A DNA stretch of 64,000 nucleotides from Terrirhizobium terrae (GTDB lineage: Bacteria; Pseudomonadota; Alphaproteobacteria; Rhizobiales; Rhizobiaceae). Both the position numbers and the translations under genes were made by a program. Shown piece after piece: positions 1 to 8,887 of the stretch. Where the stretch lies: positions 3,075,501 through 3,139,500 of the forward strand of contig NZ_CP104992.1 of assembly GCF_030323265.1 (NCBI RefSeq), read 5' to 3'. Position 1 is the stretch's first letter, and each line of letters starts with the position of its first letter. Below the pieces are notes generated by a model. It saw only the letters and a program-made list of their open reading frames with translations. It made no database searches and was not told the DNA's origin.

Positions 1-2
1 TT

Positions 3-374
3 CTAAGCGGTGAGAGCGCCTTTGGTGACGCCATCCACCCGGATCGGCTTTCGGACGCTCACATCATCCCGCAAGGCGTCTCGGATCCGGTAAAGGCGAT
101 GCGCGGCGTCGATCGCCTCACGATGATCGTCGATGCTTTGTCGGATGCCTATGATCTCGTTCTGATCGAATGCGGTCCGGCCGAGACCGGCGGGCTGTCG
201 CGTCTCGTGCGCAATGATCGGACGGAGGTCATCCTGTCTGTGCCGGGCTTCAGCGAGAACGACATAACACGACTGGTCCTTGACTATGCGGAGGCTGGCT
301 TTCGCAATCTTCTCGTTATGGCGGAGCAGGACGACCGGCGTCACCCGCCGTCGCGCAGTCGCACGGCCGCCTGA
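3..374 (+). CDS. Wzc/ExoP-like exopolysaccharide transport protein, C-terminal fragment
   Basis: Only the last 123 codons are in the window; the gene begins upstream of base 1 and stops at TGA 372-374. The visible part reads as the end of a CpsD/BY-kinase-like P-loop ATPase domain: a hydrophobic strand followed by acid (YDLVLIECGPAETGG) resembles the Walker B region of polysaccharide co-polymerases, followed by a VILSVPG strand. Unlike the full-length Wzc at 54336-56603, the tail has no tyrosine cluster and ends in a basic Arg/Ser/Pro stretch, so tyrosine autophosphorylation is unlikely for this copy. The next gene is a convergent acyltransferase of a type often found with exopolysaccharide genes. 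The family assignment is an inference from a short segment; the N-terminal Wzz domain cannot be checked here. Confidence 0.7.
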   Translation, partial: LSGESAFGDAIHPDRLSDAHIIPQGVSDPVKAMRGVDRLTMIVDALSDAYDLVLIECGPAETGGLSRLVRNDRTEVILSVPGFSENDITRLVLDYAEAGFRNLLVMAEQDDRRHPPSRSRTAA

Positions 375-398
375 CGACGCGCAACCACCGGAAAGGCT

Positions 399-1610
399 CT
401 AGTGGCGTGCTCGCCATCGCTGGAGAAGCGCGTAAAGCTGCGGATGTTTCTTGATGGCCGCCTTCAGGCGCGTTCCGGCGACGAGTAGAGGCGCCAGCAA
501 TCGCCCTCTCACCGTCAAAGGCAGCACGATATCATGCTGTACCGTTTCCTGGCTGCACCAGTTGCGTTTGTAGAGCTGGTCGCCTATGCCGAAGTCGAAG
601 AGCGTCGCGCCTTCCGTGATGCTCCGCTCGACTGCCAGCCAGAATAGAAGCTCTCCCGGACTTGCCTCGGCGGCGACGCTCTCGTCGATGGAGCTGAACT
701 GGCAGAGGACATGGTCTCCCTTGCGCGACAGGCCGACGATGGCAGCGATATGCCCCTCATGCTCGCCCTTCAGGCGAATTGCCTGCATCGTAAGTGGAAC
801 GTCGGTACTGTCTCTTGGCGCATCAAGCAGGAGATGAAGAAAGCGTCGCGTCTCCGCTGGCTGGAAGACATCGGGGAGCCCGAATGCCTGAAGGCGGGAG
901 CCCTTCTGGACAAAGAAGCGGTCCAGGAGTTCGTGCTGTTCGGCGTTGCTGGCCGGCACGAGATGCTCGAAACCACCAAGCGCGTCTAGCTTGCGCAGCT
1001 GGCTGCGAAATTTCTTGCGTCGTGTTTTCGCGTTGAGCTGGCCGATCGTGGCTTCCATCGTCTCAAGCAAGGGCAGCTGGAAGGAGCGGTTCTGGTTCTC
1101 GACGGAGGCAAGGGCGCTCAATGGATGTGCGATGCCCTTCCATATCAGCGGCACCTGGTCCAATACGAGGAGGTCTGCCTTGCCGCGCAGAGCCTTCGCA
1201 ATGGCGCTCTTGAATTGCTGGAGTTCCTTTGGGCTCGGAGCGGCCAGCTCTCCGGCGAAGATCCCGGTGTTGATATTGTTGAAACGGCCACCCGGCAGTC
1301 GCGCCGTCTTGCCTATTTTTTCCGAGACGATTTCGAGCGGCAGCAAGAATACGGTCTGCTCTCCGATTGACCCGGTAACGATCAAAAGCGCGTGTTCATG
1401 TGCCTGCATCCAGGCACGGCACCAATCCAGTCCCTGATTGAGGGAATTCCATTCGCGCTTTTCCAGACGCCGCCAAGAGGCTTCGACTGAGGGATTGTCA
1501 TGTGCCAGAGCGATTTCGAGATCGGCAAATCTCACGGTCGGACCTTGCGTTGCGAGGCTGCCGCGCGCGTCCGACATCTTCGTCTCGTTCTGATCTGCCA
1601 GAGCGGCCAT
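399..1610 (-). CDS. CelD/BcsL-like GNAT-fold acyltransferase
   Basis: This is a 403-residue protein of the CelD/BcsL (Acetyltransf_6, FemAB-like) family, which is often encoded beside exopolysaccharide or cellulose genes and is thought to acylate sugars or lipid-linked intermediates. The middle has a very basic segment (about residues 190-215, TRRKKFRSQLRKL) typical of the family, and the C-terminal third carries the conserved region around LFDFGIGDQLYKRNW. No signal peptide or membrane segment is evident. The ATG at 1610 is used; an internal ATG at 1577 is an alternative. It converges on the Wzc-like fragment with only 24 bases between the stops. The substrate is unknown. Confidence 0.75.
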   Translation of the reverse strand: MAALADQNETKMSDARGSLATQGPTVRFADLEIALAHDNPSVEASWRRLEKREWNSLNQGLDWCRAWMQAHEHALLIVTGSIGEQTVFLLPLEIVSEKIGKTARLPGGRFNNINTGIFAGELAAPSPKELQQFKSAIAKALRGKADLLVLDQVPLIWKGIAHPLSALASVENQNRSFQLPLLETMEATIGQLNAKTRRKKFRSQLRKLDALGGFEHLVPASNAEQHELLDRFFVQKGSRLQAFGLPDVFQPAETRRFLHLLLDAPRDSTDVPLTMQAIRLKGEHEGHIAAIVGLSRKGDHVLCQFSSIDESVAAEASPGELLFWLAVERSITEGATLFDFGIGDQLYKRNWCSQETVQHDIVLPLTVRGRLLAPLLVAGTRLKAAIKKHPQLYALLQRWRARH

Positions 1611-1720
1611 GCATCACCCATATCATTAATGCTCCATGTTAGATGGCGAGCACGAAGAATGCGTTTATGGCATGGAAAACATGTTTGAAGCGCGGCCTCT
1701 GGTTAATGGCCGATGAAAGT

Positions 1721-1932
1721 CTATCGTTTCGCCCGAGGGCCGGCCATCCACTTGATGATAAGCATGGCTGGCAGGATCCATAGGAGCCCGGACAGTGCGA
1801 AATAGAGTAGATGCACCCACCAGGGGAGGTGGCGAGCGTCAGCGTGGCAATCGTCGTTGCGGCAAGCGCATAGGTGATGACGAGGACGATGATCAGGATC
1901 GTGCCGACAAAGCTTCTTAAACGCGGAACCAA
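1721..1932 (-). CDS. DUF2842 family small membrane protein (frameshifted)
   Basis: A small alphaproteobacterial membrane protein of about 70 residues with two hydrophobic helices. The N-terminal half (SFVGTILIIVLVITYALAAT) and the C-terminal half (PWWVHLLYFALSGLLWILPA) lie in different frames. They join cleanly if one base is added to the GGGG run at 1823-1826, a C run on the coding strand. The best start is TTG at 1932: it sits 7 nt after a GGAGG ribosome-binding site and leaves exactly the length expected for DUF2842. The function of the family is unknown. It is divergent from ctaA. The break is probably a sequence error rather than decay, because both halves are fully conserved in character. 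Confidence 0.6.
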
Positions 1933-2124
1933 GACACGCCTCCAATATCCCCACTTGTCTGAGCACATGCAGCCGCGACCGCATGCCGCAAAGTGCTGGG
2001 GCTTGTTTTGCACGGGGGCTTGAGGCAAAGCAACGCGGAAAAGGAAGATGTCGCGCGACTGCGTCGCGTTGTCCCATGATGGCGGCCTCCATCAAGCTGG
2101 CCGCAAACGACAGGAATGCGAGCC

Positions 2125-3225
2125 ATGTCGGCAACAGACACAGTCATCATCGATGCAGTCCGTGACACAAAGCGCGAGCGCCGCGACCGCAAGGCCGTGC
2201 GCATCTGGCTCGGCCTCGTCATCTTCACGCTGTTCTGTCTCGTGCTGGTCGGCGGTGCCACGCGGCTGACCGATTCCGGCCTTTCGATCACCGAATGGAA
2301 GCCGATCCACGGTGTCATCCCGCCGCTCAATGCCGCCGAATGGCAGGAAGAGTTCGAACTCTACCAGCGCATCCCGCAGTACCAGCTGCTGAACAAGGGC
2401 ATGACGGTCGACGAGTTCAAGCAAATCTTCTGGTGGGAATGGGCGCATCGTTTCCTCGCCCGCTCGATCGGCATCGTCTTCGCCCTGCCGCTCGCTTTCT
2501 TCTGGCTGACCGGCCGCATCGAAAAGCGCCTACGCTGGCCGCTGGTCGGAACGCTGGCGCTCGGTGGCTTCCAGGGCTTCATCGGCTGGTGGATGGTGTC
2601 TTCGGGTCTCACCAAGCTCGTCAGCGTGTCGCAATACCGCCTTGCCACTCACCTTACCATTGCCTGTCTGATCTTCGCCGCCTGTGTGTGGATCATGCGC
2701 GGCCTGTCACCACATGCCAGCGACCGTCCGCCGACCGCGAAATCCCATTGGGCGGCAGGCGCGATTGCCTTCCTCGTGCTCTTCCAGATTTATCTCGGCG
2801 CTCTGGTCGCCGGTCTCGATGCAGGTCTGAGCTACACGACATGGCCGATGATGGATGGCGCACTCATCCCCGGTGACCTGTTCGTTCAGAACCCGTGGTG
2901 GATCAACCTGTTCGAAAACCCGAAGACGGTGCAGTTCGTCCATCGCTGCGGTGCCTATCTGCTGTGGACCGCAACCTTCCTGCACATGATCGTCTCGCTC
3001 TCCAGGGCGCCGGATACGACCCATGCCCGCCGCGCCGTGCTGCTTTTCATCCTTGTCAGCGTGCAGGCCGTGATCGGCATTTCGACGCTCATCATGCAGG
3101 TGCCGCTGGATATGGCGCTCGCCCACCAGGGCATGGCACTCATCGTGCTCGGCTTCGCCATTGCCCATTTCCGCGCATTCTACGGTGAGTATCCGCGCGA
3201 GACGAAGATCGAAGTCAGGAACTAG
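2125..3225 (+). CDS. ctaA: Heme A synthase (COX15/CtaA)
   Basis: A 366-residue polytopic membrane protein of the COX15/CtaA family. It oxidises the C8 methyl of heme O to a formyl group, giving heme A for aa3-type cytochrome oxidase. The conserved histidines are visible in [24 protein letters not shown] and LAHQGMA, each in or next to a hydrophobic helix. About eight transmembrane segments can be counted. ATG 2125 is preferred over ATG 2116, because the AGGA at 2112-2115 is correctly spaced only for 2125. The stop overlaps the convergent kinase gene by 4 nt. The assignment is secure. Confidence 0.95.
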   Translation: MSATDTVIIDAVRDTKRERRDRKAVRIWLGLVIFTLFCLVLVGGATRLTDSGLSITEWKPIHGVIPPLNAAEWQEEFELYQRIPQYQLLNKGMTVDEFKQIFWWEWAHRFLARSIGIVFALPLAFFWLTGRIEKRLRWPLVGTLALGGFQGFIGWWMVSSGLTKLVSVSQYRLATHLTIACLIFAACVWIMRGLSPHASDRPPTAKSHWAAGAIAFLVLFQIYLGALVAGLDAGLSYTTWPMMDGALIPGDLFVQNPWWINLFENPKTVQFVHRCGAYLLWTATFLHMIVSLSRAPDTTHARRAVLLFILVSVQAVIGISTLIMQVPLDMALAHQGMALIVLGFAIAHFRAFYGEYPRETKIEVRN

Positions 3226-4094
3226 ACCAGCCGCTCGTTCAAGAGCGAGAGAGCGGCCTTGGCGAAGGCCAGCCGCTCCATGGCATTGCCGTTACCGGAC
3301 ATGCCGTCGCCATCTTCCAGCGACCAGCAGATCGACAGGCCCGCATGGGCGATGGCATAGCGCAGGATCTTTTCCTCGCTGCATCCGATCACGGGAGCAA
3401 AGAGGGTCAGAAGCCGGTTGATCCTTCGCGGATCGATAATGTCGGGGAATGCACCTTCGGGATTTCCAAACACATTGGCGCAGTCATAAGCCGGGTCGCC
3501 GATCAGTCCTTGAGGATCGATGGCGAGCCACCCGCGCGCTGTGCCGCTGATGATGTTCTCGTGATGGAGATCGCCGTGGAGAGGTCGGATGTCGACCTGG
3601 GACGTCAACAGGCTATCGGCGATTCTGGCGCATCGACGTAGCGTGTCGAAAAGCTCCGTCTCGTCAGCCTGTTCGACGCGATCAAACAGCGCTTTGAAAT
3701 GCTGCCGCAGCGAAACAAGCGTGGCTGGAGGGGATCGCATCGAGGCGCTGTGCAACGCGCCGAGCACATCCGCGATGATGTCGCTTGCGGCTTCTTCATC
3801 ATGCTCAAGACGATAGTTTCTGAGCGTCAACGCGCCTGCATCCTCCAGCAGGCACGCCATTTCCGACTGATCCAGCAGCCGCACTGCGCCCTGTCCCTGC
3901 CGCCAGGCGAGGAAGTCGATGCCATGTAGTTCGTGCAGTCCGGAGGGCTTGAGCTGTTTGCAAATGGCGCTCGACCCATCGTGAAGCAGCACGCGATGAA
4001 TGACGCTGGTGCGCGTGTCGGCAATCGGTGTGGCGGTTTGAACACCCCATCGCTTCGCAAGTTCGGTCGGAAGCGATGGGGCAGGGGTTGTCAC
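3222..4094 (-). CDS. Aminoglycoside phosphotransferase (APH(6)/hydroxyurea kinase type) family protein
   Basis: A 290-residue protein with the kinase-like fold of the APH(6)/HUR family (streptomycin 6-phosphotransferase and relatives). The catalytic loop [10 protein letters not shown] (about residues 183-192) and the metal-binding segment [16 protein letters not shown] are both intact. The N-terminal half has a plausible ATP-binding lobe. Chromosomal rhizobial members of this family are common and need not confer resistance; the physiological substrate is unknown. It lies just downstream of argC on the same strand (13 nt gap), so co-transcription with argC is likely. Confidence 0.8.
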   Translation of the reverse strand: MTTPAPSLPTELAKRWGVQTATPIADTRTSVIHRVLLHDGSSAICKQLKPSGLHELHGIDFLAWRQGQGAVRLLDQSEMACLLEDAGALTLRNYRLEHDEEAASDIIADVLGALHSASMRSPPATLVSLRQHFKALFDRVEQADETELFDTLRRCARIADSLLTSQVDIRPLHGDLHHENIISGTARGWLAIDPQGLIGDPAYDCANVFGNPEGAFPDIIDPRRINRLLTLFAPVIGCSEEKILRYAIAHAGLSICWSLEDGDGMSGNGNAMERLAFAKAALSLLNERLV

Positions 4095-4107
4095 GGCCGG
4101 ATCTTGA

Positions 4108-5039
4108 TCAGGCGGACAACATCAGGTCCATGTTCTGCACGGCGGCGCCCGAGGCGCCCTTGCCGAGATTATCGAGGAGCGCGACGAGATTGACATGCGC
4201 GCCACCCGGCGTACCGAACACGAAGAGCTTCATGTTGTCGGTATTGGCCAGTTCCTCGGCATCAATGCGGCCAAGCTTTGCACTCTCCTCCAAGGGAACG
4301 ACCGTGACGATGTCCTGTCCGGCATAGTGGGCGACGAGCGCGGCATGAATGGTCTCGACAGTCGCGCCATCCTTAAGGTCTTCAAGGAAGAGCGGCACTT
4401 GGACGATCATGCCCTGGGCGAAGCGGCCAACGGAAGGTGAAAAGAGCGGTGCGCGGTCGAGCAGGCCGTGTTCCTTCATCTCGGGCACATGCTTGTGCTT
4501 CAAGCTCAGGCCGTAGAGGAAGTTGTTGGCGGAAATGGCGTCTTCCCGCGAAGCGTCTTCCATTTGCGCGATCATCTGCTTGCCGCCGCCCGTATAGCCG
4601 GAGACCGCGTTGACCGAAACCGGATAGCCGTCCGGCAGGATGCCCGCGGCGCGCAGCGGACGGATGAGGCCGATTGCGCCGGTCGGGTAGCAGCCCGGAT
4701 TGGCGACATGGCGGGCGGACTTGATCTTGCCTGCCTGCGCCTTGTCCATCTCGGCAAAGCCGTAAGCCCAATCTGGCGCGATCCGATAGGCGGTCGACGT
4801 GTCGATGACGCGCACCTTGTTGTTGCCCGACAGCATCGAGACCGCTTCCTGGAAGCGTCGTCCGGCAGGCAGAGGATGGCGATGTCGGCGCTGTTGAGCA
4901 GGTCTTCGCGCATCGCGGCATTGCGGCGCTCGGCTTCCGGGATCGACAGCAGCTCGACGTCGCGGCGGCCGGCCATGCGGGTGCGGATCTGCAGTCCCGT
5001 GGTTCCGTGTTCGCCGTCGATGAAGATCTTTGCCGTCAT
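4108..5039 (-). CDS. argC: N-acetyl-gamma-glutamyl-phosphate reductase (frameshifted)
   Basis: ArgC reduces N-acetyl-glutamyl phosphate to the semialdehyde, the third step of arginine synthesis. The N-terminal NADP-binding start ([18 protein letters not shown], with a GxxGxxG-like turn) is read from ATG 5039. The catalytic segment with the active-site cysteine ([14 protein letters not shown]) and the rest of the protein lie in another frame from about 4845 onward. One extra base in the CC at 4848-4849 restores a continuous protein of about 310 residues, the normal size of the type-2 enzyme. Both halves are otherwise fully conserved, so a missed base in the sequence is the likeliest cause. It is followed on the same strand by the APH-type kinase and preceded by speB. 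Confidence 0.9.
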
Positions 5040-5112
5040 TGCTTTTATCCCATGTTTTCAGCGCGTTGGATTGAGCGCCTGAATCATTCTAGCAGCGTGT
5101 TGAATCAGATTT

Positions 5113-6075
5113 TTAACGAGCGCTTTTCTTACGAGCCAGCCGCTCCGCTTTCAGTCCGAGCATATACATTGCAACAGTCGCACCGGCAATGGCGGTGATA
5201 TCGGCATGGTCATAGGCCGGCGCTACCTCAACGACGTCGCCGCCTCGGATATCGAGCGTGCCGAGCTTGCGCAGCACCGACAGGATTTTCGCACTCGACG
5301 GCCCGCCGGCGACCGGCGTGCCGGTGCCGGGCGCGTAGGCAGGGTCGAGGCAATCGATGTCGAAGGTGAGATAGACGGGTCGGTCGCCGACATGGGCAAG
5401 GATCGCATCAGCGATCGCTTGAGCGCCCATGTCCTCGACCTCATGCCCGTAAAGGATCCTGATGCCGAAGTCCTCCGGAGCGTGGGTGCGGATGCCGATC
5501 TGGATCGAATGTGCGGCATCGATGACACCCTCGCGCACGGCACGGGCGACGAACGACCCGTGGTCGATCCGCTCGCCGTCATCGTCCCAAGTGTCCTGAT
5601 GGGCGTCGAAATGGACAAGCGCCAACGGACCATGCTTGGCGGCATGCGCCTTCAGTAGCGGCCAGGTAACGAAATGATCGCCACCGAGGGAAAGCAGGAA
5701 GGCGCCCGATGCAATGACCTTCGCGGCTTCCGCCTCGATCAGTCCCGGCGTCTTCTGGTGATTGCCGTAATCGAGCAGCACATCGCCATAGTCGATGACC
5801 GCCATCTCTTCGAACAGATCGCGCGAAAACGGATATTGCGGATCGTTGTCGAAGATCGCCGAGGCGCGCCGGATTGCTTGCGGCCCGAAACGGGCGCCGG
5901 GCCGGTTGGAGACGGCGGCATCGAAGGGAATACCCAGCACGACGGCATCGGCGCCCTCCACATCCTTGCTGTAGCGCCGCCGCATGAAGGACAGCGCGCC
6001 CGCATAGGTCGGGTCGGTCGCCGCGCCACGCGCGGCCTTGGCGGTAAAGGCGTTGTCGATCGATTTGCTGGCCAT
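5113..6075 (-). CDS. speB: Agmatinase / ureohydrolase family enzyme
   Basis: A 320-residue member of the arginase/agmatinase superfamily, predicted to hydrolyse agmatine to putrescine and urea using a binuclear Mn centre. The metal ligands are visible in order: SLGGDHFVTW, VHFDAHQDTWDD and TFDIDCLDPAYAPG. Length and motif spacing match agmatinases. Substrate choice (agmatine versus guanidinobutyrate or another guanidino compound) cannot be decided from sequence alone. The start codon lies 8 nt downstream of the monooxygenase stop, so the two are probably co-transcribed. Confidence 0.88.
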   Translation of the reverse strand: MASKSIDNAFTAKAARGAATDPTYAGALSFMRRRYSKDVEGADAVVLGIPFDAAVSNRPGARFGPQAIRRASAIFDNDPQYPFSRDLFEEMAVIDYGDVLLDYGNHQKTPGLIEAEAAKVIASGAFLLSLGGDHFVTWPLLKAHAAKHGPLALVHFDAHQDTWDDDGERIDHGSFVARAVREGVIDAAHSIQIGIRTHAPEDFGIRILYGHEVEDMGAQAIADAILAHVGDRPVYLTFDIDCLDPAYAPGTGTPVAGGPSSAKILSVLRKLGTLDIRGGDVVEVAPAYDHADITAIAGATVAMYMLGLKAERLARKKSAR

Positions 6076-6083
6076 TCCATTCC

Positions 6084-6428
6084 CTATCTGTCGAACCCGT
6101 AAGCGCGTTCCACTTTGGCGATCCGCACCTGGTAATCCTCGTACCAGCGTTCTCGCCCCAGCCGCTGCGCCGCCGAATGAGAGACGACGGCCTTCCAGGC
6201 GCGAATACTATCCTCATCGGTCCAATAGGAATTGGTTATGCCAAACCCGTCAATCCCGCGCGCGCTTTCCACGCCGAGAAAGCCCGGCTGCTGGCTCGCG
6301 AGTTCGACCATCGCGTCGGCCATGTTGCCATAGCCATTCTCGCCCTCGGTTCGACAGGAGGAGAAGGCGACGATGTAATAAGGCGGCTCCGGCAGGGTCG
6401 CGAAGGATGAGGCTGTGGGCAGTGACAT
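6084..6428 (-). CDS. Antibiotic biosynthesis monooxygenase (ABM) domain protein
   Basis: A protein of about 114 residues with a dimeric alpha+beta-barrel ABM fold. The central segment (MVELASQQPGFLGVES) and the C-terminal block (DSIRAWKAVVSHSAAQRLGRE, split around residues 70-90) are typical. The ATG at 6428 is chosen because an AGAGAG ribosome-binding site precedes it; the frame stays open upstream to 6497 but the extra residues look unstructured. Such proteins act as small heme- or cofactor-independent oxygenases or as structural relatives; the substrate is unknown. It lies immediately upstream of speB. Confidence 0.8.
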   Translation of the reverse strand: MSLPTASSFATLPEPPYYIVAFSSCRTEGENGYGNMADAMVELASQQPGFLGVESARGIDGFGITNSYWTDEDSIRAWKAVVSHSAAQRLGRERWYEDYQVRIAKVERAYGFDR

Positions 6429-6522
6429 GGCAGCTCTCTGGGGCTGGACGGCAATCCTGACCATGTTCTGTAATGCCGTTTGATGCGCAAGCTTCAAATC
6501 TTGATGGATAAAGCCCGAAACG

Positions 6523-6552
6523 AAAAAAGGCGGAGCAAAAGCCCCGCCTTTC
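6523..6552 (-). terminator. Rho-independent terminator of rplM-rpsI
   Basis: On the minus strand, a GC-rich stem (AAGGCGG pairing with CCGCCTT, with a small inner GGC/GCT extension and a TTTT loop) is followed by a run of T. It lies 26 nt after the rpsI stop and separates the ribosomal operon from the monooxygenase gene. Confidence 0.85.
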
Positions 6553-6577
6553 CAAAAGTCCGTAAATCCTGAAACGA

Positions 6578-7042
6578 TTAACGCTTCGAGAACTGGAACG
6601 AGCGGCGGGCCTTGGCCTTGCCGTACTTCTTACGCTCGACGACGCGGCTGTCGCGGGTCAGGAAGCCACCCTTCTTCAGGACCGGACGCAGGCCCGGTTC
6701 GAAGTAGGTGAGGGCCTTGGAGACGCCGTGACGAACGGCGCCGGCCTGACCGGAGAGGCCACCACCGGTGACGGTGGCGATGATGTCGAACTGACCGGTG
6801 CGGGCAGCCGAAACCAGCGGCTGCTGCAGGATCATCTGCAGGACCGGACGGGCGAAGTATGCCGAGAAGTCCTTGCCGTTGACGATGATCTTGCCCGAGC
6901 CAGCCTTGACCCATACGCGGGCGACTGCGTTCTTGCGCTTGCCGGTCGCGTAGGAGCGGCCCTGTGCATCGACCTTGCGGACGTGAACCGGTGCCTGGCC
7001 TTCAGCCGGCGCGAGGTCCTTCAAAGAGGAGAGATCGGCCAT
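6578..7042 (-). CDS. rpsI: 30S ribosomal protein S9
   Basis: A 154-residue S9 protein. It carries the family signature [19 protein letters not shown] and the conserved basic C-terminus ending in [11 protein letters not shown], whose last residues reach the P-site tRNA. It has the alphaproteobacterial N-terminal extension before the [12 protein letters not shown] block. It starts 2 nt after the rplM stop, so the two are translated from one transcript, as in most bacteria. Confidence 0.98.
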   Translation of the reverse strand: MADLSSLKDLAPAEGQAPVHVRKVDAQGRSYATGKRKNAVARVWVKAGSGKIIVNGKDFSAYFARPVLQMILQQPLVSAARTGQFDIIATVTGGGLSGQAGAVRHGVSKALTYFEPGLRPVLKKGGFLTRDSRVVERKKYGKAKARRSFQFSKR

Positions 7043-7044
7043 TA

Positions 7045-7509
7045 TCAGGCGCTCCTTACGTTCTTGCTGTTCAGCGAAGCCACGTCGAGGACGACCGGCT
7101 GCTGTGCTTCATGAGGATGGTTCGAGCCGGCGTAGACGCGCAGGTTTTTCATCTGGCGACGGCCGAGCGGGCCGCGCGGAACCATGCGTTCGATGGCCTT
7201 CTCGAGAACGCGCTCCGGGAAGCGGCCTTCGATGATGGCGCGTGCGGTGCGTTCCTTGATGCCGCCCGGGTAACCGGTGTGCCAGTAGTACTTCTTGTCG
7301 GTGTACTTCTTGCCGGTCAGGACGCACTTTTCAGCGTTGATGATGATGACGTTGTCGCCGTCGTCAACGTGCGGGGTGTAGGTAGCCTTGTGCTTGCCGC
7401 GCAGGCGGTTGGCAACGAGGGTGGCGAGGCGGCCGACAACGAGCCCTTCGGCGTCGATGATCACCCACTTCTTCTCCACCTCTGCAGGCTTCTGAACGAA
7501 GGTAGACAT
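7045..7509 (-). CDS. rplM: 50S ribosomal protein L13
   Basis: A 154-residue L13 protein, an early assembly protein of the large subunit. The typical start ([16 protein letters not shown]), the [15 protein letters not shown] block and the [21 protein letters not shown] signature are all present. It is the first gene of the rplM-rpsI operon, with a good sigma-70 promoter about 135 nt upstream (7642-7670) and an AAAGAGA ribosome-binding site before the ATG. Confidence 0.98.
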   Translation of the reverse strand: MSTFVQKPAEVEKKWVIIDAEGLVVGRLATLVANRLRGKHKATYTPHVDDGDNVIIINAEKCVLTGKKYTDKKYYWHTGYPGGIKERTARAIIEGRFPERVLEKAIERMVPRGPLGRRQMKNLRVYAGSNHPHEAQQPVVLDVASLNSKNVRSA

Positions 7510-8323
7510 GATTTTCTCTTTCGTTTGGATCCATTACCGGAAGCGTAAGGCCTTCAGAATGGACGTTTCTTGTTGCTTGAATTGAGCGGCCTTGGCCGTC
7601 CAAAAAGAAAGCGGGCCATGGAAGGTCCGCAATCTGGCGGGCTTATATCGTGAGCATGGTTGAGGGTCAATAATCACGTGAAAGCCGACGGAAAAATAAT
7701 GTTAGCAAAAACAATTAGTTATATATGTGGTATTAATTTACCTCAACTATTCATGCGTTTTTTTGCCTCGGATGGCGCTCTCATAGCATGACAGGCACCC
7801 ATCCTGCCTGCGCACGAAGGCTTATTTTCAATCAATGTGGCATTCGCCGGACTCAGTGAGTGATAACCGGCGGGTGTGTCAATGCGATACAACTCAGGAT
7901 TTTGCCATTGCTGTGAGCGAATGTTCGAATATTAACGCTCTGAAGAATAAATATTCTCGCCCGGCCAAATCGGGACTGCGCGGGAAGATATCTATAAACA
8001 AATGAAAATAATGCCATATTGTTGGAATTCTACAATTGTGACTGCATGTCATTTAATGCAAGATATCACTATAAATTCCTAATATTAGGATCTTGTAATT
8101 AAATTATGAGCTGTAGCTAATATGCGCGGGAACAAAAATGGAATGTTCCAGAAACAAATACTTTAGCTCAACAACGGGGCATTTGACCGGGCGGTAACGC
8201 GGTGCCGCATCTGGTCTCCACCGGCCTATGGTCCTTCGGCCGCTCTGAATGTGGGCGAGCGCTGGCCCTGCCGCCGCGCGCTCCCTATGTACAGGCAAGC
8301 TAAGGTTTCGAAGGGAGACGTCC
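7510..8323. other. 814-nt gene-free region, AT-rich in its centre
   Basis: No convincing reading frame is seen on either strand. The left 170 nt hold the rplM promoter and leader. From about 7690 to 8150 the sequence is markedly AT-rich compared with its surroundings. It contains several dyads: CGCCGG/CCGGCG arms at 7845-7850 and 7867-7872 enclosing the palindrome ACTCAGTGAGT, an imperfect 19-bp dyad around GAATTC at 8018-8036, and a perfect 14-bp palindrome at 8077-8090. The right end leads into the CoA-binding protein gene. No known RNA family was recognised. Confidence 0.6.
7642..7670 (-). promoter_or_regulatory. Sigma-70 promoter of rplM-rpsI
   Basis: On the minus strand a TTGACC -35 box (7665-7670) and a TATAAG -10 box (7642-7647) are separated by exactly 17 nt. 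This is a near-consensus housekeeping promoter, about 135 nt upstream of the rplM start. Confidence 0.7.
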
Positions 8324-8752
8324 GTGAACCACGACCGCTACGACGACGATTATCTGGCTTCCACGCTGAGGACCACGCGTACGATCGCTCTTCTCGGTGC
8401 TTCACCCAAGCCGGAAAGGCCGAGTTATGGTGTAATGCGCTTTTTGCTGGCCAGGGGGTACACGGTCTATCCCGTCAACCCCGGTCAGGCGGGCAAGGAA
8501 ATCCTCGGCCAGCGAACTTATGCGACGCTCGCCGATGTCCCGCAGCCGGTCGATATGGTCGACGTCTTCCGCGCGCCGGAATTTCTTGATGGCGTGGTGG
8601 ATGAGGCGCTCGCGCTCGAAATCCGGCCGAAGGTAATCTGGTCACAGCTCGGCGTGCGCGACGACCACGCCGCCGAAAAGGCCGAGGCGGGTGGGATCGC
8701 AATGGTCATGAACCGGTGCCCCGCAATCGAATATCCTCGGCTGATCGCCTGA
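8324..8752 (+). CDS. YccU-like CoA-binding domain protein
   Basis: A 142-residue protein of the CoA_binding_2 (YccU) family, a single Rossmann domain. The nucleotide-binding start (TIALLGASPKPERPSYGVM), the strand ending in YPVNP, and the block MVMNRCPAIEYPRL match the family. GTG 8324 is used because AAGGGAG at 8311-8317 is well placed and the residues upstream look non-coding. The family's biochemical role is not established; acyl-CoA or CoA binding is inferred. It precedes metY with a 135-nt gap and may be co-transcribed. Confidence 0.85.
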   Translation: MNHDRYDDDYLASTLRTTRTIALLGASPKPERPSYGVMRFLLARGYTVYPVNPGQAGKEILGQRTYATLADVPQPVDMVDVFRAPEFLDGVVDEALALEIRPKVIWSQLGVRDDHAAEKAEAGGIAMVMNRCPAIEYPRLIA

Positions 8753-8887
8753 TTTTTTACGTTTGGATTTGCCGCTGCTTTTCGACGCAACGGGATTAGA
8801 AGGAACGATATTCCTTGATCCCGGCTGGCGCTCGCGCTTTTCTGTTGCCGTCAATAAAAAAGACCAGTTGGACCGAGGGGAAACACC

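Noticed and set aside
8753-8887. A possible SAM-II riboswitch upstream of metY
   Set aside because: Rhizobial methionine genes often have one, but the conserved pseudoknot sequence elements are not present in this leader.
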